This document shows, one piece after another, positions 9,030 to 17,350 of a DNA stretch of 64,000 nt. How positions within the stretch are numbered: the stretch's first letter is position 1; each line of letters opens with the position of its first letter. The stretch spans positions 372,001 to 436,000 of the forward strand of contig CAWEMO010000005.1 of assembly GCA_963810195.1 (NCBI GenBank). The letters run 5' to 3'. Source of the DNA: Chersky-840 sp963810195 (GTDB lineage: Bacteria > Actinomycetota > Acidimicrobiia > Acidimicrobiales > UBA8190). The notes under the pieces were generated by a model. That model was not told the origin of the DNA, made no database searches, and saw only the letters and a program-made list of their open reading frames with translations. A program made the translations under genes and the position numbers.

Positions 9030-9144
9030 ATCGAGTGGTATCGGCGTCGACCGAGCAGGGCTTGAATCCTGGGTGCCCGGCGTTTGTAGCATCTGGCCCG
9101 CGTCGGCCTCCGCCGGGGCGGGGCCGGACCGACGGGAGGGCGTT

Positions 9145-9984
9145 GTGGAGCGGGTGGAGTTCGAGACGATCGTGTACGAGAAGGACGGTGCGGTGGCCCG
9201 CATCGTCCTCAACACTCCGGACAAGGCCAACATCCAGACGGCGCAGCAGGTGTGGGACATGGACGAGGCCCTCGTCCTCGCCGACGACGACGACGACGTC
9301 AAGGTGCTCGTGCTCAAGGGCAACGGGGAGGGCTTCTGCGCCGGGCACGCCATCGTCGGCGTCGACGAGATGCCCGAGGTCTACCCGACCACGGGCCCGA
9401 CCCCCGAGCGGACCTGGCGCCGGCACCACCAGGGGCTCTTCCTGTGGCCGCCGCTGCGGCTGTGGGAGTTCCCCAAGGTGACCATCGCCCAGGTCCACGG
9501 CTACTGCGTGGGCGGGGGCACGGTGTACGGCCTGCTCACCGACCTCACCATCGTCTCCGAGGACGCCTACTTCCAGATGCCGCTCCCGCAGGGCTTCGGG
9601 CTGCCCGGTGCCCAGACCATGATCGAGCCGTGGGTCCTCATGAACTTCAAGCGCGCCGCCGAGTACCTGTTCCTGGCCCCCACCATCAACGCCGAGCAGG
9701 CGCTCGACTGGGGGATGGTCAACCGGGTCGTGCCGCGCGCCGAGCTCGAGAACACCGTCGAGGAGATCGCCGCCACCGTGGCCAAGATGCCCCTCACCAC
9801 CATTCTCGCCACCAAGCAGGGGCTCACCAGGGCCTGGGAGATGATGGGCATGCGCATGCACCTCCAGCAGTCCACCGACCTCGTGGCGCTGTGCACGGGG
9901 GCGAGCGACGTGCGCAGCTTCATGGCGTCACTGGCCGGGCGCCGCCCGCGCCAGCAGGCCGCCGACCATGCCGCCGCCGACTGA
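9145..9984 (+). CDS. Enoyl-CoA hydratase/isomerase family protein
   Basis: The 279-residue crotonase-fold protein has the two oxyanion-hole segments: GEGFCAGHAI near residue 65 and HGYCVGGGTVYGLLTDLTI near residue 120. The C-terminal trimerisation helices follow. The usual hydratase Glu pair is not clearly present: the residues after the second loop read QMPLPQGFGLPG. It may therefore be a hydratase-family member with another activity, such as isomerase, thioesterase or hydrolase. GTG at 9145 follows a GGGAGGG at 9134-9140, and a GTG at 9154 is an alternative. It lies alone between a divergent diguanylate cyclase and a convergent secreted-protein gene. Confidence 0.8.
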   Translation: MERVEFETIVYEKDGAVARIVLNTPDKANIQTAQQVWDMDEALVLADDDDDVKVLVLKGNGEGFCAGHAIVGVDEMPEVYPTTGPTPERTWRRHHQGLFLWPPLRLWEFPKVTIAQVHGYCVGGGTVYGLLTDLTIVSEDAYFQMPLPQGFGLPGAQTMIEPWVLMNFKRAAEYLFLAPTINAEQALDWGMVNRVVPRAELENTVEEIAATVAKMPLTTILATKQGLTRAWEMMGMRMHLQQSTDLVALCTGASDVRSFMASLAGRRPRQQAADHAAAD

Positions 9985-10024
9985 GGCCGCCTCCGACTGA
10001 GGCCGCCTCCGACTGAGGCCGCCC
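9979..10024. repeat. 16-bp tandem repeat over a stop codon
   Basis: The unit GACTGAGGCCGCCTCC is repeated about 2.7 times. The first copy contains the TGA that ends the enoyl-CoA hydratase gene, so each later copy carries a spare in-register TGA. Confidence 0.8.
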
Positions 10025-10063
10025 CCTCAGGCTCTTGCGGGGAGGAGCGAGGAGAGACCGGGA

Positions 10064-10093
10064 ACGGGGCCCCGCCGAGGCGGGACCCCGTTT
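10064..10093. terminator. Hairpin terminator between convergent genes
   Basis: A strong GC stem is formed by CGGGG-CCCCGCC and GGCGGG-ACCCCG around a GAG loop, followed by TTT. It lies between the enoyl-CoA hydratase gene (plus) and the secreted-protein gene (minus). It could stop transcription from both sides. Confidence 0.65.
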
Positions 10094-10132
10094 CGCCCGG
10101 TCTTGGTGCTGAGCCACCTCCGGCGCGGCTGC

Positions 10133-10660
10133 CTACAGCGCGAACGACGTCCCTGGGAGCAGGCTCAGATTGTCGGCGCTGCTCACGCAGATGGTCGCCT
10201 TGACAGCGCCCTTGAGCCCGGTGTCACCGGTGGGGAGGTTCGTGTTCCCGCCGCTGTTGGGGATCTTCCCCTTGAGCGCCACCTCGATGATGTCGCCCGC
10301 GGCGCAGTGGAACTTCGAGTTCGCCACCTGGGCGCCCTTCTTGGTCTTGGTGGGCAGCGTCTGCTTGGTGTTGAAGGTGAACGACGTCTTCGAGCCGTTG
10401 GACCAGTCGATCGACGAGGTGCCCGACGTGGCGCCCGTGAAGATGAACGTGCCGGTGCCCGGCGCGTTGGGCGACGGCGAGCAGCCGGTCACCGACACCG
10501 TGCCGGACACGTTCCCGGTCAGGCCCGAACAGCTGCCCTTCACCGCTTTGGGCTTCGCCGCCGCCGACGCCACTCCGGGTACGAGCACTGCGGCAGCCAG
10601 CACGGGAGCCGAGAGCGCGGAGACGAGCATGACGAGGCGGGACGATCTGGATCGATGCAT
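10133..10660 (-). CDS. Small secreted protein of unknown function
   Basis: The 175-residue protein begins MHRSRSSRLV followed by a hydrophobic core and an ASAAA cleavage-like site near residue 34, a typical Sec signal peptide. The mature part of about 140 residues is rich in Gly, Ser, Thr and Lys and predicted to be beta-stranded. It has four Cys, at CSGLTG, GCSP, FHCAAGD and ATICV, which could form two disulfides outside the cell. I do not recognise the family. It is a single-gene unit, convergent with the enoyl-CoA hydratase gene and about 120 bp from the thioesterase stop. Confidence 0.7.
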   Translation of the reverse strand: MHRSRSSRLVMLVSALSAPVLAAAVLVPGVASAAAKPKAVKGSCSGLTGNVSGTVSVTGCSPSPNAPGTGTFIFTGATSGTSSIDWSNGSKTSFTFNTKQTLPTKTKKGAQVANSKFHCAAGDIIEVALKGKIPNSGGNTNLPTGDTGLKGAVKATICVSSADNLSLLPGTSFAL

Positions 10661-10784
10661 GGGGGACCCCCTTGGGTGACGTTGATGTCAGGTTCGACCG
10701 TACGCCCGCCGAATGGGAACACCCTGGGGCGAGGCTGGGGTGGGCCTGAAATCGCGTCCGGAAGGAGTCCGTCGGCGTCGAGCC

Positions 10785-11597
10785 TCAGGCGCGGGGCTCG
10801 ACGAGGAGGCTCTGCAGGGAGCGCCCGATGGGGCCGTGCACGTCCCACAGGGCGGACTGGGCGACGCCGACGCCGGGGATGCCGATGGTCGTCGACGCGT
10901 CGAGGCACACCCACTCGCCCACGGCCGGCCGGTGCAGGTACACCGTGAGGTCAGGGTTGATGAAGAGGTGGTGGGCGAAGTCGAGCTCCGAGCTCACCCC
11001 GTTGCCGAAGTCCGACGCGGCCGCCACGCGCTGGAGCGGCGTCGGCTCCTCACCCGGGACCACGGGCACGGCCAGGCGCACCCACACCGTGGCCGGCCCA
11101 CGCTTGGCGAAATGCCCCTTCACGTACAGCAGCTGCGCCCCGGTGTTGTGGAAGGCCCGGTAGTCGCCGATGGGCGGCGCCGAGTCGTACCCGGCGTCGG
11201 GGCCCGGCGGCGCGCCCGGCTCGGCCGCGTTCGACTCGGATGCGTCCGCAGGCCCGCCGTCGGCGGGCTGCAGCCGGATGCGCAGCGCCCGTGCCCACGC
11301 CACGTCGCGCCCGCCGCTGGCGACGGAGGCTTCGACGAGCTGGACCTTGCGTCCCGGCCGGGCCAGCAACGTCGACACCGACAGCGGTGCCAGGGGTACA
11401 GGCCGCAGGAGCTCGACGGTGAGCCGCGCCACGTGCATGGGCTCGTCGGTGGCGACGGACTCCACCGCCCGGGCCAACAGCGCGGCCACGGGCCCGCCGT
11501 GCAGCGCGTCGGGCGTCCACGGCCCACGCGCGTACTCGGTGGGGACGACGTGCTCCCCGTCGGGCTCGAAGAGGGCGTCGCCCGCCGAGCCGTTCAC
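10785..11597 (-). CDS. Acyl-CoA thioesterase, TesB-like double hotdog
   Basis: The 270-residue product fits the actinobacterial thioesterase/TesB-like acyl-CoA hydrolase family. An N-terminal hotdog contains GPWTPDALHGGPVAALLARA, and a second contains DFGNGVSSELDF and HLFINPDLTVYLHR. The final DASTTIGIPGVGVAQSALWD segment is typical. It should release a free acid from an acyl-CoA. The GTG start at 11597 overlaps the stop of the upstream SDR gene as GTGA, so the two are translationally coupled. The pairing suggests they work on the same CoA-bound substrate. Confidence 0.82.
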   Translation of the reverse strand: MNGSAGDALFEPDGEHVVPTEYARGPWTPDALHGGPVAALLARAVESVATDEPMHVARLTVELLRPVPLAPLSVSTLLARPGRKVQLVEASVASGGRDVAWARALRIRLQPADGGPADASESNAAEPGAPPGPDAGYDSAPPIGDYRAFHNTGAQLLYVKGHFAKRGPATVWVRLAVPVVPGEEPTPLQRVAAASDFGNGVSSELDFAHHLFINPDLTVYLHRPAVGEWVCLDASTTIGIPGVGVAQSALWDVHGPIGRSLQSLLVEPRA

Positions 11598-12508
11598 GTC
11601 TCGGGGGCCTCGAGCCGGTCGAGGACCCACGCCGGGGGACGGGCCGTGAAGCCCTCGTCGGGCCAGTCCATCCACCCCGACCCCGCCAATGCCCCGCCGT
11701 CGGGGTGCAGCGTCGTGCCCGTGATGTACGAGGACAGGTCCGAGGCCAGGAACAGCACGCAGTTGCCGACGTCGATGACCTCTCCCTTGCGGCGCAGGGG
11801 GATGGTGAGGAAGTCGCCGGGGTCGGTGCCGTCGCCCGCCGCCGCGGCACGCTGGCCCGCCGAGCCCGCCCGCCCCGCCACGCCGGCGAGACCGGCGGTG
11901 GGGACGAAGTCCGGCGCCACGCAGTTGACGCGGATGCCCGCCGACCCCAACTCGACGGCCAGGGTGCGGGTGAGGTGGGTCACCGCCGCCTTCATGGCCG
12001 CGTAGAGGGCGTAGCCGGGGGCCGCCCGGTGCGCCTCGATGGACGTGATGGTGATGATGCTCCCGCCCCGCCCGCCTTCCGACATATGTCGCGCCGCGCG
12101 CTGGATGGCGTCGACCACCCACGTGAAATTGGTGCGCACCAGGGCGTCGCGGCCCTTGTCGCTCACGTCGGTGAAGGCGGCACGGAAGGTCCCGCCCACC
12201 ACGTTGACGAGCACGTCGAGCCGTCCGAAGCGCTCCTCGCAGGAGTCGAACAGCCCCTCGAGCGCGTCGGGGTCGCGCACGTCGAGCACGGCCTCGAGCA
12301 CCTCCACCCCCTGCGCCCGGGCGTCTCGGGCCGTGGTGAGAAGCGCCTCCCCGTCGACGTCGGCCAGTGCCAGCGCCACCCCGGCGCGGGCCAGGTCCAG
12401 GGCAGAGGCCCGCCCGAGACCGCCTCCGCCTCCGGCCACGAGGGCGACCTTGCCCGCCAGGCCGGCGCGCTCGTCGAGAAATGACCCCTTCCCGGGCGCA
12501 CCAGGCAC
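11594..12508 (-). CDS. Short-chain dehydrogenase/reductase
   Basis: The 304-residue Rossmann protein has a glycine-rich GGGGGLGRA cofactor motif near residue 27, an NVVGG equivalent of the NNAG motif, and a YALYAAMK catalytic Tyr-x3-Lys. The catalytic Ser is probably in ITSIEAHRA. The Asp after the second strand (LADVDG) suggests a preference for NAD. It is likely a 3-hydroxyacyl-CoA or alcohol dehydrogenase. The first in-frame start after the TetR-like spacing is a GTG at 12508. The stop overlaps the thioesterase start. It is divergent from the acyl-CoA dehydrogenase at 12675, across a repeat-filled gap. Confidence 0.82.
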   Translation of the reverse strand: MPGAPGKGSFLDERAGLAGKVALVAGGGGGLGRASALDLARAGVALALADVDGEALLTTARDARAQGVEVLEAVLDVRDPDALEGLFDSCEERFGRLDVLVNVVGGTFRAAFTDVSDKGRDALVRTNFTWVVDAIQRAARHMSEGGRGGSIITITSIEAHRAAPGYALYAAMKAAVTHLTRTLAVELGSAGIRVNCVAPDFVPTAGLAGVAGRAGSAGQRAAAAGDGTDPGDFLTIPLRRKGEVIDVGNCVLFLASDLSSYITGTTLHPDGGALAGSGWMDWPDEGFTARPPAWVLDRLEAPET

Positions 12509-12589
12509 GGCGGCGATGGTACCCGATACGATCTGACGACCAGTCAGGAACCGACCGATACCCGCTCCGGAAGGCCGAGCCCGGAAGGC

Positions 12590-12672
12590 GGCCCGAGCAT
12601 GGAACGCCCGAGCATGGAACGCCCGAGCAGGGAAAGCCGGAACAGGGAAAGCCGGAACAGGGAAAGGCAGCA
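12590..12672. repeat. Two consecutive short tandem repeats before an operon start
   Basis: Units close to CCCGAGCATGGAACG (about 12592-12630) are followed by units of GGAACAGGGAAAGCC (about 12625-12665). Together they fill the space immediately upstream of the ATG at 12675. The last copies supply the purine-rich stretch that serves as ribosome binding site. Confidence 0.75.
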
Positions 12673-12674
12673 GC

Positions 12675-13853
12675 ATGGACTTCGAGTTCTCGCCTGAGCA
12701 GCTCTCCTTCGTCACCGAGGTGGAGCGCTTCCTCGACGAGCATGACGACCCGGAGGTCTTCGACGTCACCCGGGAGAACATGGCCCAGATCGTCGACACC
12801 CCGGCGCGGCGGGGCTTCATGGCCGAGATGGGCCGACAGGGCTGGCTCGGGATCACCTGGCCCAAGGAGCACGGGGGCCAGGAGGGCGACGGCGTCTACG
12901 AGTACCTGCTCAACGAGTCCCTGGCCCGCCGGGGCGGGCCGCAGATCGGCAAGGGGGTCGGGATCGTGGGCAAGACGATCATCCGACACGGCAGTGAACG
13001 GCTCAAGGCCGAGTTCCTGCCCAAGATCCTCCGCAACGAAGTCGAGTTCGCGGTGGGGTACTCCGAGCCCAACGCCGGGTCCGACGCCGCCTCAATGCAG
13101 CTGAAGGCCACGCGCGACGGCGACGGCTGGCGGCTCAACGGGCAAAAGACATGGACCACCTCGGCACACTTTGCCGAGTGGTACTGGGTGGGGGCGCGCA
13201 CCGACCCCACCTCCAAGCACGGGGGCATCACGCTGTTCCTCGTGCCGATCGACCAGCCCGGCATCACCGTGAACGCCATCTGGACCATGGGGGACGAGCG
13301 CACCAACGAGGTGCACCTCGACAACGTGTTCGTGCCCGACGACTACGTGGTGGGGGAGCTCAACCACGGCTTCCAGTACATCTCCGAGGCCCTCGACCTC
13401 GAGCGCTTCACCATGTTCACCTTCTCCCCCATCAAGCAGCGCCTCGACCTGCTGTGCGAGTACGTGGCGGGGGCCACACGCGACGGTGCCCCCCTGAGAG
13501 ACGACCCGGTGGTGCGCGTCCGCATCGCCGAGCTGGCCACCCAGGCCGAGGTGGCGCGCGTCCTCGGGCTGCGCTTCGTCAACGAGTCGCAGAAGGGCGG
13601 GGCCGCCCCCACCACGCACGCGTCGGAGTACAAGCTCTATGCCACCGAGCTGTCCCGACGCCTCGCCGACGCGTCCATGGACCTGGCCGGCCCGGGCTCG
13701 CAGCTTCGGGTGAAGACGCCCGACGCGCCCATGGAGGGGCGGGCCGAGTCGACGTACCGCTACACCGTGATCGACACCATCGGCGGCGGGACCTCGGAGA
13801 TCCAGAAGAACATCATCGCCCGGCGCCGTCTCGGGCTCCCCAAGAACTTCTGA
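12675..13853 (+). CDS. Acyl-CoA dehydrogenase, probable FAD-binding partner of a heteromeric pair
   Basis: The 392-residue protein has a canonical fold: GYSEPNAGSDAAS and LNGQKTWTTSAHFAEW in the middle domain, and TIGGGTSEIQKNIIARRRLG at the C-terminus. The position that is Glu in MCAD-type enzymes is Gly. The same feature is known in actinobacterial dehydrogenases that carry the base on another helix, including those that act as alpha2-beta2 heteromers on steroid side chains. A second, partner-type acyl-CoA dehydrogenase is encoded 2.3 kb downstream in the same operon. ATG at 12675 is well placed. Its stop overlaps the next start (TGATG). Confidence 0.87.
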   Translation: MDFEFSPEQLSFVTEVERFLDEHDDPEVFDVTRENMAQIVDTPARRGFMAEMGRQGWLGITWPKEHGGQEGDGVYEYLLNESLARRGGPQIGKGVGIVGKTIIRHGSERLKAEFLPKILRNEVEFAVGYSEPNAGSDAASMQLKATRDGDGWRLNGQKTWTTSAHFAEWYWVGARTDPTSKHGGITLFLVPIDQPGITVNAIWTMGDERTNEVHLDNVFVPDDYVVGELNHGFQYISEALDLERFTMFTFSPIKQRLDLLCEYVAGATRDGAPLRDDPVVRVRIAELATQAEVARVLGLRFVNESQKGGAAPTTHASEYKLYATELSRRLADASMDLAGPGSQLRVKTPDAPMEGRAESTYRYTVIDTIGGGTSEIQKNIIARRRLGLPKNF

Positions 13854-15028
13854 TGGCGCCCACCGCGCCCGGCCCCCTGGCGGGCATCGTCGTGCTCGAC
13901 CTGTCGAGCGTGGGCCCCGCGGCGCGCTGTACACGCCTCCTGGCTGACTACGGGGCGACGGTGGTGAAGGTGGGCCCGGTGCCGGGCCAGGGCCCCGCCC
14001 CGGTGACCCCGCCGTTCTTCGCCTACAGCGCCCACCGGGGCATGCGCCGCGTGCTCCTCGACGTGCGCGACACCGAGGGGCGCGACGCCTTCCTGGCCCT
14101 GGCGGCGGGGGCGGACGTGGTGGTCGAGAGCTTCCGGCCCGGTGTCGTGGACCGGCTGGGCATCGGCTACGAGGCGGTGCGGGCCGTGAACCGCGCCGTG
14201 GTGTACTGCTCGACGAGCGGCTTCGGCCAGGACGGCCCGCGCGCGGGGTGGGCCGGGCACGACCTCGACTACCTGGCCGTGGGCGGCTACCTGGCGGCGA
14301 CCGGTCCCCGTGCCGACGGTGGGCCCCCGATTCCCGGGGCCACCATCGCCGACGCCGCGGGCGGGGGCATGCACGCGGCCCTGGCCGTGTGCGCCGCGTT
14401 GGCGGGCCGGTACAGCACCGGCGAGGGCACCTTCCTCGACGTGTCGGTGGCCGACGGGGTCCTCTGGCTCATGTCCCTCGCTGCCGACGAGCATCTCGCC
14501 ACCGGGACCGAGCCCGGGCCGGGGCACGACGTGCTCACGGGGCGCTACGCCTGTTACGACACCTACCGCACCGCGGACGGCAGGTGGTTGGCCGTGGCGG
14601 CCATCGAGGCCAAGTTCTTCGCCAACCTGTGCCGGGCCCTCGGGTGTGAGCAGTGGGTCGAGCACCAGTACGACGACGACGCGCAGGACGCGGTTCGCCG
14701 CGACCTTGCCGCGGCCTTCGCCCGGCGCGACCGCGACGACTGGGTGGCCGAGCTGTCGGGCGCGAACACCTGTGTGGCCCCGGTCCAGGCCGTGGCCGAG
14801 ATCGACGCCGACCCGCAGTACGCGTGGCGCGGCGCCGTGGTCGAGGCCAAGCACCCCACGCGCGGGGCGTTCCGTCAGGTGGGGCCGGTGCTGGCGGGCA
14901 CGGCGCCGGTGCCCGAGCCGGTCTGCGTCCCCGACGACGGCGTCACCGACACCGACGAATTGCTGGGCGCGGCCGGCATCCCCGCCGAGCGCTTGGCCGA
15001 CCTCCGCGCCCGCAAGGTGATCGCATGA
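13853..15028 (+). CDS. CaiB/BaiF family III CoA transferase, AMACR-like
   Basis: The 391-residue protein matches alpha-methylacyl-CoA racemase more than a transferase. A GHDLDYLAVGG motif places the catalytic His near residue 136. An IADAAGGGMHA segment gives the expected Asp, and AIEAKFFANL supplies a Glu. In mycobacteria such racemases invert the 2-methyl centre of branched acyl-CoAs so that a stereospecific dehydrogenase can act. Its position between an acyl-CoA dehydrogenase and two hydratase genes fits that role. ATG at 13853 overlaps the upstream stop by one base. Its own stop forms ATGA with the first of the mini-ORFs described next. Confidence 0.85.
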   Translation: MAPTAPGPLAGIVVLDLSSVGPAARCTRLLADYGATVVKVGPVPGQGPAPVTPPFFAYSAHRGMRRVLLDVRDTEGRDAFLALAAGADVVVESFRPGVVDRLGIGYEAVRAVNRAVVYCSTSGFGQDGPRAGWAGHDLDYLAVGGYLAATGPRADGGPPIPGATIADAAGGGMHAALAVCAALAGRYSTGEGTFLDVSVADGVLWLMSLAADEHLATGTEPGPGHDVLTGRYACYDTYRTADGRWLAVAAIEAKFFANLCRALGCEQWVEHQYDDDAQDAVRRDLAAAFARRDRDDWVAELSGANTCVAPVQAVAEIDADPQYAWRGAVVEAKHPTRGAFRQVGPVLAGTAPVPEPVCVPDDGVTDTDELLGAAGIPAERLADLRARKVIA

Positions 15029-15109
15029 CGGGAGTGTTCGCATGACGGGAGTGTTCGCATGACGGGAGTGTTCGCATGACGGGAGTGTTCGCATGACGGG
15101 AGTGTTCGC
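15025..15109 (+). repeat. Five 17-bp tandem repeats forming a chain of overlapping mini-ORFs
   Basis: The unit ATGACGGGAGTGTTCGC occurs five times in a row; the ATG of the MaoC gene at 15110 begins what would be the sixth. Each unit starts with an ATG, carries a GGGAG, and encodes MTGVFA ended by the TGA inside the next unit's ATGA. The stop of the AMACR-like gene is therefore linked to the next gene's start by five stop-restart steps. The ancestral state was probably a single ATGA overlap. Confidence 0.9.
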
Positions 15110-15673
15110 ATGACGGTAGTCATCGACGACGTGCGGGCACTGATCGGCGTCCCGCAGTACGAGGAGACCGGCGAGTTCCCCGTCGAGCGCAGCTATGTGT
15201 GGACCATGTGCGCGTCTGTGGAGAACGGCAACCCCCTGTTCTGGGACGACGACGTGGCGAGCGAGATCACCGACGGGCCCATCGCCCCGCCCACGATGCT
15301 GTCGGTGTGGTTCCGCCCGCACCACTGGGCGCCGGGCCGCACCGAAGCGCACCTCCCGCTCAAGGTCCACTTCGACCTCAAGGAGCTTCTCGGCCTGCCC
15401 GAGGCGGTGATGACCGACAACACCATGGTGTTCCACGAGCCGGTGCGACCCGGCGACGTGCTGTCGACGCGCCAGATCCTGCGTTCGGTGAGCGACGAGA
15501 AGAGGACGAAGCTCGGGACCGGGCGCTTCTGGGTCATCGATGTGGAGTACACGAACCAACGCGGCCAGACCGTCGGGGTCGAGAGCTACACCGGCTTCGG
15601 CTACCGGCGCGCCACCGATGTCGGTGGTGGGGCCGCCGGCGACGGCGAGCGAGCCGGCGGGGGCGCGTCGTGA
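15110..15673 (+). CDS. FAS1-like (MaoC N-terminal type) hydratase subunit
   Basis: The 187-residue hotdog protein resembles the FAS1-like dehydratase domain: RSYVWTMCASVENGNPLFWD at the start and APPTMLSVWFR after the central helix. Late segments read FHEPVRPGDVLSTRQIL and FWVIDVEYTNQRG. Members of this group often lack a complete active site and pair with a second MaoC subunit to form an enoyl-CoA hydratase. The adjacent overlapping gene supplies that partner. The start at 15110 follows the mini-ORF chain. The last 20 residues are a Gly/Ala-rich tail. The stop overlaps the next start as GTGA. Confidence 0.82.
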   Translation: MTVVIDDVRALIGVPQYEETGEFPVERSYVWTMCASVENGNPLFWDDDVASEITDGPIAPPTMLSVWFRPHHWAPGRTEAHLPLKVHFDLKELLGLPEAVMTDNTMVFHEPVRPGDVLSTRQILRSVSDEKRTKLGTGRFWVIDVEYTNQRGQTVGVESYTGFGYRRATDVGGGAAGDGERAGGGAS

Positions 15674-16156
15674 GCCCGCTCGCCCCCGTGCTCGTGTTCG
15701 GCGACGTCGCCGAGGGGGACCTGTTGCCGTCGCTGCACCACGACGTGACGGCCACCACGGTCGTGCTCGGCGCGCTCGCCACGCCGCGACTGGCGTCCCA
15801 TGCACCACGACAAGGACTTCGCCGTCGAGCGCAACGGCACCCGCGACATCTTCCTCAACACCCCCAACCAGGCGGCGTGGTTCGAGCGCTACATCACGGA
15901 CTGGACCGGGCCCCACGGTCGGTTGGGCCGGGTCGTCTTCCGCATGCGCGACTCGGTGTTCCCCGGCGACACGATGGTCCTCGACGGGGTCGTGTCCGAG
16001 GTCACCCTGGACGACACGGGGTGCGGGTGGGTCGGCCTCGACATCACGCTGTCGGTCGACGGGGACGTGAAGAGCACCTGCACCGCCCGCGTGGCTCTGC
16101 CCGTGGACGACGACGACAACCCCTGGCGCCGCGGCGCCGACCGCTGGAAGCCCTGA
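15670..16156 (+). pseudogene. MaoC-type hydratase subunit, frameshifted
   Basis: A GTG at 15670 overlaps the previous stop and starts a hotdog protein (PVLVFGDVAEGDLLPSLHHD). The coding then shifts by one base near 15780. Downstream the next frame reads MHHDKDFAVERNGTRDIF and on to the stop at 16156. The expected family motif is RDWxPMHHD, containing the hydratase Asp and His; the DNA encodes it if one C is removed near 15783. Corrected length is about 161 residues. With the FAS1-like protein it would form a two-subunit (R)-specific enoyl-CoA hydratase. The clean surrounding operon argues for a sequencing error or a very recent mutation. Confidence 0.75.
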
Positions 16157-16169
16157 GAGGAGCTGGCCC

Positions 16170-17306
16170 GTGCTAGACCTGAAATTCACGCCCGAGCAGG
16201 ACATGCTGCGCGAGACGGTGCGCAAGGTGTGCGCCACGCACAGCCCCCTGTCGGTGGTGCGCGCGCTCGAGGACGACCCGGTGGGCTACTCGGCAGCGAT
16301 GTGGAAGCAGCTGGCCGAGCTCGACCTCATCGGGCTCCTGCTCCCCGAGGAGCACGGCGGGTCGGGGATGGGCGCGCTCGAGGGCGTCGTCCTCTACGAG
16401 GAGCTGGGCCGGGCGCTGGCGCCCACCCCGCACTTCCCGAGCGCGGTGCTCTGCGGCGGCGCGCTGGCCCGGGCGGGTTCGGCCGAGCAGCGGGCGCGGT
16501 GGCTGGCGCCGGTGGCGGCGGGCGACGCGCTGCTCACGCCGGCGTGGTTCGAGCCCGAGAACAGCTGCGGCCCCCGCGGCGTCGAGATGCGCGCCGAGCC
16601 CGACGGTTCGGGGTTCCGCCTGACCGGGACCAAGCGCCACGTCCCCTTCGCCTCGTCGGCCGCCGCGCTGGTGGTGCTGGCGCGCACCGGGGCGGCGCCG
16701 GCCGACGTCGACCTCTTCCTCGTCGACCCCGGTACCGAAGGCGTGACCCTCGACCAGCAGTTCACGGTGGCGTCGGACACGCAGTACCGGGTGACCTTCG
16801 ACGGGGTGGCGGTGCGGGCCGAGGACCGCATCGGCGCGCCGGGATCGGGCTGGGCCACCTGGGACGACGTGATGCACGACGGGTGCATCCTCCTCGGTGC
16901 CCAGGCCATGGGGGGTGCTCAGCACGCTCTCGACATCACCGTGCAGTACGCCAAGGACCGCGAACAGTTCGACAAGCCTCTCGGTGCCTTCCAGGCCATC
17001 GCCCACTACCTCGCCGACGCCGTCACCGCCGTCGACGGGGGGACCACGCTCGTCCACGAGGCCGCCTGGGCCCGCGCCGGGGGGCGGCCGGTCGACAGCC
17101 TGGCGCCCATGGCCAAGCTCTTCGCGTGCCGGACCTTCCGCGACGTGACGGCCATGGCCCAGCAGGTTTTCGGCGGCATCGGGTTCACCGTCGAGTTCGA
17201 CATCCAGCTGTACTTTCGCCGGGGCAAGGCGCTGCAGGTGTCGTGGTGGGACACCCGCTACCTCGAGGAGCTGGTGGCCACGGCGGTGCTCGACCGGGGC
17301 GCCTGA
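16170..17306 (+). CDS. Acyl-CoA dehydrogenase, partner-type subunit
   Basis: The 378-residue protein begins LDLKFTPEQDMLRETVRKV and keeps the general dehydrogenase fold. Its C-terminus reads QQVFGGIGFTVEFDIQLYFRR, the form typical of the second subunit of actinobacterial heteromeric acyl-CoA dehydrogenases rather than the EGT catalytic form. The middle domain is degenerate in the FAD contact: FEPENSCGPRG replaces the SEPxAGSD motif. I infer that it pairs with the protein at 12675. The GTG start at 16170 is preceded by GAGAGGAG. It is the last gene of the operon; the next gene is convergent. Confidence 0.83.
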   Translation: MLDLKFTPEQDMLRETVRKVCATHSPLSVVRALEDDPVGYSAAMWKQLAELDLIGLLLPEEHGGSGMGALEGVVLYEELGRALAPTPHFPSAVLCGGALARAGSAEQRARWLAPVAAGDALLTPAWFEPENSCGPRGVEMRAEPDGSGFRLTGTKRHVPFASSAAALVVLARTGAAPADVDLFLVDPGTEGVTLDQQFTVASDTQYRVTFDGVAVRAEDRIGAPGSGWATWDDVMHDGCILLGAQAMGGAQHALDITVQYAKDREQFDKPLGAFQAIAHYLADAVTAVDGGTTLVHEAAWARAGGRPVDSLAPMAKLFACRTFRDVTAMAQQVFGGIGFTVEFDIQLYFRRGKALQVSWWDTRYLEELVATAVLDRGA

Positions 17307-17350
17307 GTTGGCCCGGGCCGGTCCCGTCCGCGGGGCGGTCGGGGCCGGGG

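Noticed and set aside
15025..15109. CRISPR array
   Set aside because: The 17-bp units are directly adjacent with no spacers, and no cas genes are present. The same applies to the other tandem repeats.
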